From Elusimicrobiota bacterium (GTDB lineage: Bacteria; Elusimicrobiota; Elusimicrobia; UBA1565; UBA9628), in NCBI GenBank assembly GCA_027406905.1, contig DAHZHT010000009.1, positions 24,001-72,584 of the forward strand: 48,584 bases of DNA, given 5' to 3'. Shown here piece by piece: positions 15,701-23,312 of this stretch. The notes beneath the pieces are model-generated. The model worked only from the letters and a program-made list of their open reading frames with translations, had not been told where the DNA came from and ran no database searches. Each line of letters begins with the position of its first letter. The stretch's first letter is position 1. Position numbers and translations under genes: made by a program.

Positions 15701-18700
15701 AGCGGAAGAATTGATCTGGGCGATAGAAGCCATCTGCTTTATTTTCTCAAGCTCCTTTCCCGAGAGAACATCAAAAGAGCCGGACTTTGATTTTAAGGCC
15801 AGAGAATCTTTCGCCTCTAATATCTGAGCGCGAAGAGAAGAATCCTTAGTCAGGCGTTGGCTCAAAATTTTTCTGGCGACATCCACGATAGAATCAGATA
15901 AACGCAGATCTGATTTTTGAGCGAGGGTCTCAATTTCCTCTTGAGACAAGGTTTGAGGGCCGGTCTTTCCGGTTTCAGAAGAGGCGGAACCCCCAAGAAC
16001 CGCTTTTTCGTCGATTTTCCGCAAGCTCAGCTCTCCATTGGGGTTTCGTTCAAACTCAAAAAAGCGGTTGTTGTCTTTTTTATCGGCGTTGAGTAAAAGA
16101 GCCAACTCCGCGTCGGAAAAGCCTTTTAACCGTCTTTTTGCCGCCTCTTCCCGCCACTGAGATCTGATTTTAAAGACCCCCGTCGCCGGGCGTTTTTTAA
16201 CCCAGGAATCCCACGCTAATTGAGCGCGCTCTTTCCACGCCTTGGGGGAAAGAATACCCGCAGGGTCCCACGGCGATTTTTTATAGTTCAGGGTGTAATC
16301 ATCGGGCAAAGCCTCAATTTCCTTTCCCTTGCCCTGGGCCATCAGATTCGCGAATCCGGTCTGTTCTTGCTGATTTTCATCCATCTCCTCGCTTTTGCCC
16401 ATCGCGCTGGTCGGCAAGAAGAGCCACGAAATTTGATTGGCGGCCTGACCGGCCTGAAAAGAATTGGCGATATTTTGATCCTGCGCGGTTTTTCCGGTGA
16501 CAGGGTTGTCTTTATAATCGCCCGCTTTCTGATGGTAATAATAATCCGCGTGTTCGAGCAAGGATTGAGAAGCGAGGCCGGTAAGGAAATATTTAGCCAT
16601 GCCGTCCGCCATTCCGCCGGTCCAAATGGCCACCCGGTATAAAGGCTTAAGAATGCCGGGGGCGGCATCGATAGCGCTCATCTGAAGCGCGCCCAGCGGC
16701 CCCGATTCGGCCACCGCCGATTCTGAATAGCGCGGAATGAGCTTGGCCCCCGATTGGATGGTCCAACTCAACGGCCCGGAGGTTTCCGCGACGCTTTTAA
16801 CAAAAGAACTAATTCCATTTCCAAAAACTCCGAAAGCCGGGGCTTGAACGGGGCTAGCCATCATCAGGGGCGTAGCGCGGGCGCCAAAAGCCGCGCCGTA
16901 AGCCGCGCCTTCTTTAAAAGCCTGTCCCGCGCTCTCATATTGCGAGGTTTGGGGGTTCCACGCATATGAGGCCGCGCTCATGACGCCGGAAGCTCCGCCC
17001 ATAATCAGCGCGTTTTTTCCCTGAAGTTTAAGAGAATTGACGACGCTTTTTCGTCCGATCTGAAACAGGGTCCGGGGTAACGACAATGCCTTGCCCTTAG
17101 CGCCGATCTCTTCTATTCCCAACGCGTTTTTCGTCCCGGTCGCCAAGCCCTGGGCCGTTCTTCCAAAAAATTCCATCGTTCCGCCCAAACCCTTTTTCGT
17201 CCAAACTCCGACACTCCCGAGAGAGTCCAAGGTCCTGGACAAGCGCGCGGTCAGGGAAACGTCGTTAGCCGCCTCGGAGGCGCGCAAGGCTTGGCCGGAT
17301 TCAATGACGATCTGGGTCAATCTATCGGCGCCGACAGCGACAAAGCCAATCACGGGTGAATAAACGCTAAAAGCGACGGAATCGATGACCGCGGTCGCTA
17401 GTTGATAGCCCAAGATCAAGGTTTTGACATGGGAGAAAAGGTCTCCGATGACCCCTTGAGAAACCGCGCCTAATTTATCCTCGGGATTTTCCGTCATGAA
17501 TCCCTCGAAACTTAAATCCGCGTAGGGATCCTTTAGCAATTGATCGGCGCTATAATTTTTAAGGGCCGTCTTCGCCATATCGGGATCGAGTTGCCCTATT
17601 TGTTCAAAGGCCGCAGTATAGTTTCCGTGATTAATCAAAGACAAAATCTTGTCTCTGAGAGGGGCGTTGGCCATCAACTTTTGATAGGCCTCCCTGGTCA
17701 GCCAATTGTGGGCAAGGATAATTCCGGCGGCGCGGTCTCTTTGTCCCATCTCGGCTTTGTTCATCTTGGAATTGAGAAATCTCAAGGTGGACAAATGCTG
17801 AAGTTTTTGCCAGAAAGTCTTAGGGTGAGCCAGAGAAGGTTTTGAACTCGCGTTTTCCCGGAGAATTTCGTCAAGCTCATTAAGCTCGGTAAAGGCCTGC
17901 ATGCGGCTCGTAAAATTTTGAAGTCCGGCCAGAATCTGGCTGTTAAAGACGGCCAATCTTAGCCCCCGGGCTTTTATCTCCTTAACGTCTGAAACTTTTT
18001 TAAGGCCGAGCTCTGCGAGGATGCGGGGAAAGCGGTCTCGCAACAAGGCCGCCGCTGCGGCTCTAACGGCGCCGTCTTGGGGCGACTCTTCGGCGTCTTG
18101 AAGCCGAGAGGCGAAATTAAGTAAGTCATCGGAAACTTTTTTGACCTTGGCGGGAAGATTGGCGATAAATTGTTGATAGGTCTTAGTCCCCCGCATTTCT
18201 TCGAGAGAATTGCCGGCCTGGTAACGGTCGGAGACCTTGGCGAACTCCCGCGCGAGATAAAGAGCCCTTAAATCCGAAACCTCGGCCCGCGACTTTGTCA
18301 ATTTTTCCCTCAATTTCCTTCCATAGAGTTCGGCCAAGGAGGCGTTGGCCAGGTTAAAATAGAGATTGGAAGCGTCTTTTTGAAGGGCGGCTTTTTCTTC
18401 CTTTTCGGAAAGATTTTTCATTTCCTCTTCGTATTGGCGGGCGACCTTGATGAGCCTATCGGCCTCTTGTTTGGCGGCAGGTCCCGTCAAGCCCAGATAG
18501 GTCTGAAATTCGCCTTCTTTAAGTTGACCGACCTGCTGGGACAGGTTCTCAATTTGGAGAATGCGGATATCGTTTTGAGCGATTTGAAGCCAGTGATCGC
18601 TTAAAGACAAAGCCTCATCTCTCTCTTGCCTTGACAGCCCCGGCCTTTGGGCGCGCCGGCGGCTTTGAGCCGCATATGCCATCGCCATCATCGCGTTGGA

Positions 18701-19978
18701 AGAAGCGGCTAAAAAAGCGGACGGCACGATTTTTTTAGAACGCTCATTGACCTTCGCCTTAACCCGGTGCTGGGCGAGTTTTCCCTCGTTAAATTCCGTC
18801 AATGTTTTTTGGAGTTCCTCGGGAGAATGGGAGGCTAGTCCCAAGGCTCCGGATTGCTTGCTCGACAATTGGGTCCCGCTGAGCTGGCTGATCTCTTGAA
18901 CTAAAAGCCCTAAAAGAGCCTTCTGCGTTTGCCGATTTTTTTTGCCAATCTCGAACTCCATCACGGCTCTGCGGGCCGCGTCCAAGGTTCTCCAATCCAT
19001 ATTTTTGAGAACATCCTTATTTTTAAGAGACCCGTTTTGAGAAATAGTTTTTAACCGCGCGAGATACTCAAGAAAACTGGTCTTGCGCCCTTGGGCGTCA
19101 TTAAAAAACGCCGCCGCGAAATCGCCGCGATTTTTTTGATATTTCTCATAAAGCTTTTGAATATCAGCCTGGCTCAAGCCCTCTCTTTTGACTCCTTGCG
19201 GATTCGGGCAATCGCTATTGGATATTCGCGGCGAACTTGAGCCATTGTTAATGAGCCTGACCAATGAGCATTGATCGTAATAAAGCTTTTTCATGTTTTC
19301 CAGCATCCGCTGGAAACCGCGGCTATAGAGAAGTTTTTTGTCATGGGCCGCGCCTTTTTTGATGTCCAAAAAAACCGTGTCCACATAACGCCGCCCGGGA
19401 TTTTGGGGATCGTCTTTTTCCATCGTCACCAGAAAGCTTTGGTATCCCAAATCCGTCACCTTCTGATATCCCAGGGTTTGCCCCAAGGCCGATTGCTCGA
19501 TGCGAAAAGCGCGGGTATTGCCCTCGGATGAAATCTCCTCGGTATTGACGTCTTTGTCGTAGGCCTCTTTTGCGGCATTAGTCATGCCGTCAAAGAGATG
19601 AGCCATTTGAATTCCCACATCCTGAGTCTGTTGCGGAGCCCCCTTCTTGGGACTGACGCTGATCGCGGACTGAACCAGGGTCTTAACGACCGAAGGCGGC
19701 AAAGAGACCTGCGCGCAAGCCGGATCCTGAGACTCGGGGTCGCAACCCACCGATTTTCCGTAACGTTCGAGAAAATCCATCGCGTGCTGGCGCATTTCCA
19801 TCGACATGCCGGCCACGATGGACTGATCTTGTAATTCCGTAAAAACGGAGCTGAGGCTCACCCCGGCATCGGGGTTATGAGAAGCCGCTTCCTGGGCCAA
19901 AGCCGAAGACGCCCCGCCAAAAAAGGGGGAAAAGGCTAAAATCCCCGACAACCCCAAACATATAATTTTCTTTTCCAT
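12740..19978 (-). CDS. Giant exported/membrane-tethered protein with SecA-like ATPase
   Basis: This protein has 2412 residues. An N-terminal signal peptide (MEKKIICLGLSGILAFSPFF ... SALAQEA) is followed by about 800 mostly helical, charged residues. A hydrophobic Gly/Ala-rich part (about 845-1180) could span or associate with membrane. The C-terminal third has SF2 motor motifs in SecA order: Walker A TSGGKT (1703-1708), DEYD (1790-1793), a ~260-residue insertion where SecA carries its preprotein-binding domain, LSGTL (from 2051), GQAGFRGLD (from 2183) and QLMGR..SGR (from 2220). The ATPase is confident; a transport role is inference. If residues 845-885 cross the membrane, the motor would return to the cytoplasm. 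The ATG at 19978 opens the signal peptide and lies 7 nt from a TATCCT -10. No homologue can be named. Confidence 0.8.
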   Translation of the reverse strand: MEKKIICLGLSGILAFSPFFGGASSALAQEAASHNPDAGVSLSSVFTELQDQSIVAGMSMEMRQHAMDFLERYGKSVGCDPESQDPACAQVSLPPSVVKTLVQSAISVSPKKGAPQQTQDVGIQMAHLFDGMTNAAKEAYDKDVNTEEISSEGNTRAFRIEQSALGQTLGYQKVTDLGYQSFLVTMEKDDPQNPGRRYVDTVFLDIKKGAAHDKKLLYSRGFQRMLENMKKLYYDQCSLVRLINNGSSSPRISNSDCPNPQGVKREGLSQADIQKLYEKYQKNRGDFAAAFFNDAQGRKTSFLEYLARLKTISQNGSLKNKDVLKNMDWRTLDAARRAVMEFEIGKKNRQTQKALLGLLVQEISQLSGTQLSSKQSGALGLASHSPEELQKTLTEFNEGKLAQHRVKAKVNERSKKIVPSAFLAASSNAMMAMAYAAQSRRRAQRPGLSRQERDEALSLSDHWLQIAQNDIRILQIENLSQQVGQLKEGEFQTYLGLTGPAAKQEADRLIKVARQYEEEMKNLSEKEEKAALQKDASNLYFNLANASLAELYGRKLREKLTKSRAEVSDLRALYLAREFAKVSDRYQAGNSLEEMRGTKTYQQFIANLPAKVKKVSDDLLNFASRLQDAEESPQDGAVRAAAAALLRDRFPRILAELGLKKVSDVKEIKARGLRLAVFNSQILAGLQNFTSRMQAFTELNELDEILRENASSKPSLAHPKTFWQKLQHLSTLRFLNSKMNKAEMGQRDRAAGIILAHNWLTREAYQKLMANAPLRDKILSLINHGNYTAAFEQIGQLDPDMAKTALKNYSADQLLKDPYADLSFEGFMTENPEDKLGAVSQGVIGDLFSHVKTLILGYQLATAVIDSVAFSVYSPVIGFVAVGADRLTQIVIESGQALRASEAANDVSLTARLSRTLDSLGSVGVWTKKGLGGTMEFFGRTAQGLATGTKNALGIEEIGAKGKALSLPRTLFQIGRKSVVNSLKLQGKNALIMGGASGVMSAASYAWNPQTSQYESAGQAFKEGAAYGAAFGARATPLMMASPVQAPAFGVFGNGISSFVKSVAETSGPLSWTIQSGAKLIPRYSESAVAESGPLGALQMSAIDAAPGILKPLYRVAIWTGGMADGMAKYFLTGLASQSLLEHADYYYHQKAGDYKDNPVTGKTAQDQNIANSFQAGQAANQISWLFLPTSAMGKSEEMDENQQEQTGFANLMAQGKGKEIEALPDDYTLNYKKSPWDPAGILSPKAWKERAQLAWDSWVKKRPATGVFKIRSQWREEAAKRRLKGFSDAELALLLNADKKDNNRFFEFERNPNGELSLRKIDEKAVLGGSASSETGKTGPQTLSQEEIETLAQKSDLRLSDSIVDVARKILSQRLTKDSSLRAQILEAKDSLALKSKSGSFDVLSGKELEKIKQMASIAQINSSASLKFLRKNFWNSALHLGKDLYTPQDLLIADIAEAAGKENGQSLRNLWQEAGREKTPEVLEKLKASGEKTQALMIERELKRNDISSEGSLSDVVDSMNEKIASLELSHKTRAQALESAKDRLLQTISDPKADAFIDAIHRAMDEKIASLSASGHVNTAEAVGELRKTLESDAYTQLADEQLAKNFKAYQKGKISRAEMDLSANLVKSVWERGVFGRHFGEWKTLPDGTRVLEIPESRQLRDARGHPITSFRELQARQILATLKGLSNGESRIFNLLKTSGGKTLLSFVMLDFLDHYARSHGKLGAMYLTTNPDLASQTMDQYLAIFGGRKPRFKIKTYSDFWAELAQADKFGGSNPLELYDMVLDEYDMMAMTTALSLGSFNGIVGRYPELDPVQTSLRQGAEKIQELFKKYGSNGKELDPASFKELLIDNPKFKEDFDDLVAAQTRDFRKAVDYANSKAYRAQLSNPNSPLYRDLGIKSLAEFKTRYKMDPEQVYFDMLKSHQHAFGGGVFDAVAKKAGLGWGGVIGRQYGTPEHWIEKMYGGGYQALSKKNLQDLFATNVDKNKQEVIQYFNGVPLDNLDTEYRSYLEALYGKPLTLDFDSLAVVDFAKFNNKAKAAGTVMLGLSGTLAHSTVPFMKDKMGFKVIGDESAGYQVDYQILKPSEKGESSDSAAQEFILKDMLEKKPSLAIIYADTKSEYEQFLKSLRMNEIPNDEIAVGITPDTNFQKEQRRQTGIDEYKNLAALESGKAKVLILVGQAGFRGLDLPFGDAYKNGKFRMYVGNPENLATVNFKQLMGRIDSGRIPKGVKVNVTGVVDGKILEDSPTYLRVAWDHLRQISENPRQEEEKIWTQITDLVKDNAENSAMPVTYKNVKRLTLNPKALENPDIVEVRDLLNRYRTLKKLSHLVTPEKAKELLDVKNIQEAKSFVKNPKVADILIGDLMTRMQDASELKAIEASGINRPAMPGIFSRASAALKQKKPEPTTP

Positions 19979-19985
19979 CGTCGAT

Positions 19986-20014
19986 AGGATAGCCCCAATC
20001 AAAAACCGAAATCA
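19986..20014 (-). promoter_or_regulatory. Promoter of the giant gene
   Basis: TATCCT (19986-19991) lies 7 nt before the ATG at 19978 with no ribosome-binding site. At 17 bp the -35 position reads TGATTT, a weak box. GGCCTTTAGGCCC (20015-20027) abuts it, in the same register as the GGCC repeats at 4620 and 22298. Confidence 0.5.
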
Positions 20015-20062
20015 GGGCCTAAAGGCCTAGGCCAGTTCTGGGCCCTAAGGCCTTGCAAGGCC
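20015..20062. repeat. Cluster of GGCC palindromes
   Basis: Six GGCC tetramers in 48 bp form several possible hairpins, including a perfect 14-bp palindrome GGCCTTGCAAGGCC (20049-20062) and GGGCCC (20040-20045). It lies between two minus-strand genes for exported proteins. It could be a terminator-like structure for the upstream gene or a regulator array. Confidence 0.5.
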
Positions 20063-20075
20063 GAAGCCCAAAATC

Positions 20076-22262
20076 TTAAGGCGACGCAGCCGTTCCCTTC
20101 AAAAGCTCTCCCGCTGTTAAATGAGCGCTTCCACAACTGGCAATTACGCTATCGGCCCCAGCAGTGTTAATTTCCGAACTGAGGAGAGGATTGATTGTTA
20201 TGTATCTCTCCGTATTTGAACCTTGCGCGCATTTTTCGCTCTTTAAGAAATCAAGTATCTGTCTATAATGGGGGTCTTTTTCATAATTTCCCCAAGCGGA
20301 TTCCGCATTCTCTTGGCTGGAGGCCGAAATGCTCACGATCGCGTGATGAATCCCCCCTTTTTTATCCACCGACACGTCCATACGCTCATTCATATCGGCA
20401 GATTTCGACGCTCGAGGAATATTTCCTGTTTTTGGCAAGTGCTCGAGAGTCATGGAAGTAAACGAATACTCATCTATATTCGTTATAGGAATACCGTAGA
20501 CAGTGGCAAAATTCTGAGACAGATCGTCGCCCCTATCCCCGTGTTTGGAAACAGGGGATGATTGGAGAGAGCCCTTATAGATGTCTTTATAGTCCGGTTT
20601 GGGGGCTTTCGAATTGGCGAGAGTTTCTGGCGTGGCCACCTGCAACACGAGACTGCCCGCTTTTTTTTCAGCAGACATGAGGAGTCCGTCAACCGCTACT
20701 TCATTTCCATCGGCGCAGATAATTAACGAATCGGAATCTTTATCCGGGACAAACGAAATTCCATCTTTGGTAATTGGATTTTTAAAGTTAGTGTATTCGC
20801 TGCAATCGCCCGCGGCCACGACAGTTCCGGAATTGCCGCCGCCTTGTCCCTGATTCGAGGATTGACCGCCATTACTCTTAGGCTTTTCCGGCGCTGGCGG
20901 CCACTTGCATTTTTCACCCACTTCTTTGGCATCCTTTTCCTGGCAAGGCACGGGCTGAAAGTAAGACATGTCTCCATTGTTGACGCGCCTCATATACCAA
21001 AACTGGGCCGCGCCGCCGGCTCCGGTATCAAAAAATCCCAGATAGGTATTATAGGGAGTCGCGGGCAAATCCTGAACCCCGTTGTCCGTCATTTGATTGA
21101 CCTCGGCCATCGCCACGGGGTCAAAATCGCTGACCTGCCCCTTATTGTCTTCCTTAAAGAAAAGAAGAGCCCCCTTGGCGCCGCCCTGACCTATGACCTT
21201 ATAGGTTTGATTCCCAATTTTCTCGTCATAGCCTTCCTTATTAACTTGAGCCAGGCGCAATTGCTTCAAATTTTGAATATTGGTTTTGATCGCGGGCTGA
21301 GAACTTCCGGCGGCCGAGACCGTCACTTCCCCATTTTTGATGGTCAAATGAAATTGCGAGCGATTGGGAACGAGATCGAGATTATCCGCGTCAACATCCT
21401 TGGCCCCCGAGCCCACCGCGTATCTCCGCCCATAAATTTCCGCAGGATTTTCGGTATAGTCGAAAACGCCGACCTGCTGAATCAATTGATGGGTTTGGGG
21501 ATCGCGAGAGGTAAAATATTTGACTGAAATCCAGCGCCCGGCCCCGGTCGCGGAATTGGTGACCACCCAGCCCGTGACCGCTCCGTCTTGATAAAGCTGC
21601 TCGACTCCGAAAGAACGCGACACCCCGGTATTCGCCCGCGGCCCGGTCTGAGCGCCGAAGGGAGAAGAGTTCTGAGAGCCCTTTTCAATCGATTTAAGAG
21701 TTTTACTACTCGCCGTTCCAACATCCACCAGGTAAAAATAATGGGCGTTATCGGCCAAGGCGCTGATAAAACCCGAGACCCAGCCCGCGATATCCCCACC
21801 ATCCCATTTTTTGCAGGGCTTGGCCTTAAAACCCTGAACCGTTCCCCCTTGGCAGGCATCGGCCAATTTCTTGGCGGCCGACGGATCCGCAATGACAACC
21901 ATCAATTCCGCGAGATTTCCGCGGCCTTTCTGCGCTTTGAGTAAGGAGTTATCCGGCCCGGTCCGCAATACCCAAGCGGCAACGGCGGATTTAAGGCGCG
22001 ATTTTTCCACAGGTTTGGCGTAGGAATAAAAACCGTTCTGGCAGATAAACCTAGAGATAGTTTTCGGCGCCTTAAGATTTCCACAAAAGGGAATTCCGGA
22101 GCGGGGATCTTTTTTAAGAGCGGCTTGACAAGCGACGAGCTCTTTTTGAATTTCCGCAAATTGAGCGTTGCGCGCGTCTTGAGCGGCCTTAACAAAAGTG
22201 AACCCCATCTCGACGGAAACCGCCATTCCCAAAGCGAGGGCCTGCCACTTTTTTCGACTCAT
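20076..22262 (-). CDS. Large exported protein of unknown function
   Basis: This 728-residue protein starts at the ATG at 22260-22262. It opens a signal peptide (MSRKKWQALALGMAVSVEMG) and sits 6 nt after a TATCCT -10. A longer in-frame ATG upstream would lie before the promoter. The mature part has scattered cysteines in the first ~150 residues. A middle stretch rich in Gly, Ser and aromatic residues (about 200-450) includes GRRYAVGSGAKDVDADNLDL, and an Asn/Gly/Gln-rich linker follows near 490-510. The C-terminal region may be a separate domain. I recognise no family. It is upstream of the giant SecA-like protein on the same strand and shares its promoter style, so a joint envelope function is plausible but unproven. 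Confidence 0.65.
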   Translation of the reverse strand: MSRKKWQALALGMAVSVEMGFTFVKAAQDARNAQFAEIQKELVACQAALKKDPRSGIPFCGNLKAPKTISRFICQNGFYSYAKPVEKSRLKSAVAAWVLRTGPDNSLLKAQKGRGNLAELMVVIADPSAAKKLADACQGGTVQGFKAKPCKKWDGGDIAGWVSGFISALADNAHYFYLVDVGTASSKTLKSIEKGSQNSSPFGAQTGPRANTGVSRSFGVEQLYQDGAVTGWVVTNSATGAGRWISVKYFTSRDPQTHQLIQQVGVFDYTENPAEIYGRRYAVGSGAKDVDADNLDLVPNRSQFHLTIKNGEVTVSAAGSSQPAIKTNIQNLKQLRLAQVNKEGYDEKIGNQTYKVIGQGGAKGALLFFKEDNKGQVSDFDPVAMAEVNQMTDNGVQDLPATPYNTYLGFFDTGAGGAAQFWYMRRVNNGDMSYFQPVPCQEKDAKEVGEKCKWPPAPEKPKSNGGQSSNQGQGGGNSGTVVAAGDCSEYTNFKNPITKDGISFVPDKDSDSLIICADGNEVAVDGLLMSAEKKAGSLVLQVATPETLANSKAPKPDYKDIYKGSLQSSPVSKHGDRGDDLSQNFATVYGIPITNIDEYSFTSMTLEHLPKTGNIPRASKSADMNERMDVSVDKKGGIHHAIVSISASSQENAESAWGNYEKDPHYRQILDFLKSEKCAQGSNTERYITINPLLSSEINTAGADSVIASCGSAHLTAGELLKGTAASP

Positions 22263-22268
22263 GGAGAA

Positions 22269-22310
22269 AGGATAAACGCTTTTCCCGTTTTCGTCAAGGC
22301 CCAAAAGGCC
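22269..22310 (-). promoter_or_regulatory. Leaderless promoter with GGCC repeat against the -35
   Basis: TTGACG (22292-22297), a 17-bp spacer and TATCCT (22269-22274), then 6 nt and the ATG at 22262. GGCCTTTTGGGCC (22298-22310) directly abuts the -35 box. No Shine-Dalgarno sequence. Confidence 0.72.
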
Positions 22311-22354
22311 TATTTCATCTAGGCCCCGTCTTAAACAATTTATTACCTTGGTCC

Positions 22355-22383
22355 TTGACAAAAATCAATTTCGGGTCTATCCT
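22355..22383 (+). promoter_or_regulatory. Sigma70 promoter for the gene at 22419
   Basis: A perfect TTGACA (22355-22360), a 17-bp spacer and TATCCT (22378-22383). The leader is about 30 nt and carries GAGG. The promoter is divergent from the one at 22269-22310. Confidence 0.75.
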
Positions 22384-22418
22384 TCTAGCAGAGGGTCATC
22401 TTGGATATCGAGGACAAT

Positions 22419-23270
22419 ATGATGAAACTTAAGATCAGCGGAATTGGAACGGCAATCGCTTTACTGGTCTTGGCGGCGCCCCTGAAAGCTTCCTTAACCC
22501 CGGGGAAAGCGCCTTGTTCGTTTCCCCGAAAACCTCTTCTATCAAAAGTAACCCGGGCATTTCCCATCTTAAAAGATGATTTGTTTGGAAATTCAAAAGC
22601 TCGGCCAGAATTTTCAAAACAGAATAATCGCCTTTCCGCCTGTTCCCCAGAAGTTCGAGATTTCATCCATCAAGATCCTCTCTACCGCCAGAGATGGCAA
22701 GAGGCCGCCAAGGACCCGCGATCTCAAGAACGCTTATTAAAGGAAGTCAACTCTCTCTTTTACCACGCGGGAAAGCAGCTAGGAAAGACAATTATGTCCG
22801 CCCAAAAGCTTAGCCAGCTAAGCCGTAACAATCTCTCGACAGAAAAAATTCACTTCTTATCTCCCTGGCTCGTGAATCGCCAGGCTCAAGTCCTCGGGAA
22901 AAATTTAAAAAATCTTAATCTTCTCGTTACAAAAGCCGGGCCCGATGCGAAACTCTCATGGTTCGACCCTCAATGGGAGAAAAATCTTAACAAGGCTTTA
23001 AAGCGCGCTAAGCGCCAATACGCCCTTTTTGCCCAAAACCAGCGCGAACAGGAAAAGATTCGCCGGGCAAAACTGACCATCGCCAGCAGACGCTTAAATG
23101 CCGCTCGCTCTCAGTCAAACAATTTCGACAATTCCGCGCTTAATTCCACCCTTAACTCAAGTGAATCCTCCTCGGTCCACCCGGCGGGTTCAGGAGAAGC
23201 CGGGGCGGTTATGGCGGTATTTTTCGGAAAAAAAGTTCTCAAGGACGCCGGACAAACCGCGGGCCAATAA
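22419..23270 (+). CDS. Exported protein of unknown function
   Basis: This 283-residue protein has a signal peptide at about residues 1-24 (MMKLKISGIGTAIALLVLAA). Start codons ATG at 22419 and 22422 are both compatible with GAGG at 22410-22413; the first is given. The mature part is basic and helical, with a Gln/Arg/Lys-rich region (about 180-235) that may form a coiled coil. It ends in a Ser/Asn-rich stretch and a short Gly/Ala tail. No family is recognised. It is followed after 42 nt by the tail-specific protease gene and may share its transcript. Confidence 0.65.
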   Translation: MMKLKISGIGTAIALLVLAAPLKASLTPGKAPCSFPRKPLLSKVTRAFPILKDDLFGNSKARPEFSKQNNRLSACSPEVRDFIHQDPLYRQRWQEAAKDPRSQERLLKEVNSLFYHAGKQLGKTIMSAQKLSQLSRNNLSTEKIHFLSPWLVNRQAQVLGKNLKNLNLLVTKAGPDAKLSWFDPQWEKNLNKALKRAKRQYALFAQNQREQEKIRRAKLTIASRRLNAARSQSNNFDNSALNSTLNSSESSSVHPAGSGEAGAVMAVFFGKKVLKDAGQTAGQ

Positions 23271-23312
23271 TCCAAAGCCGCCGACAAGCGCTTCATCTCC
23301 CGCGAGTTTGTT

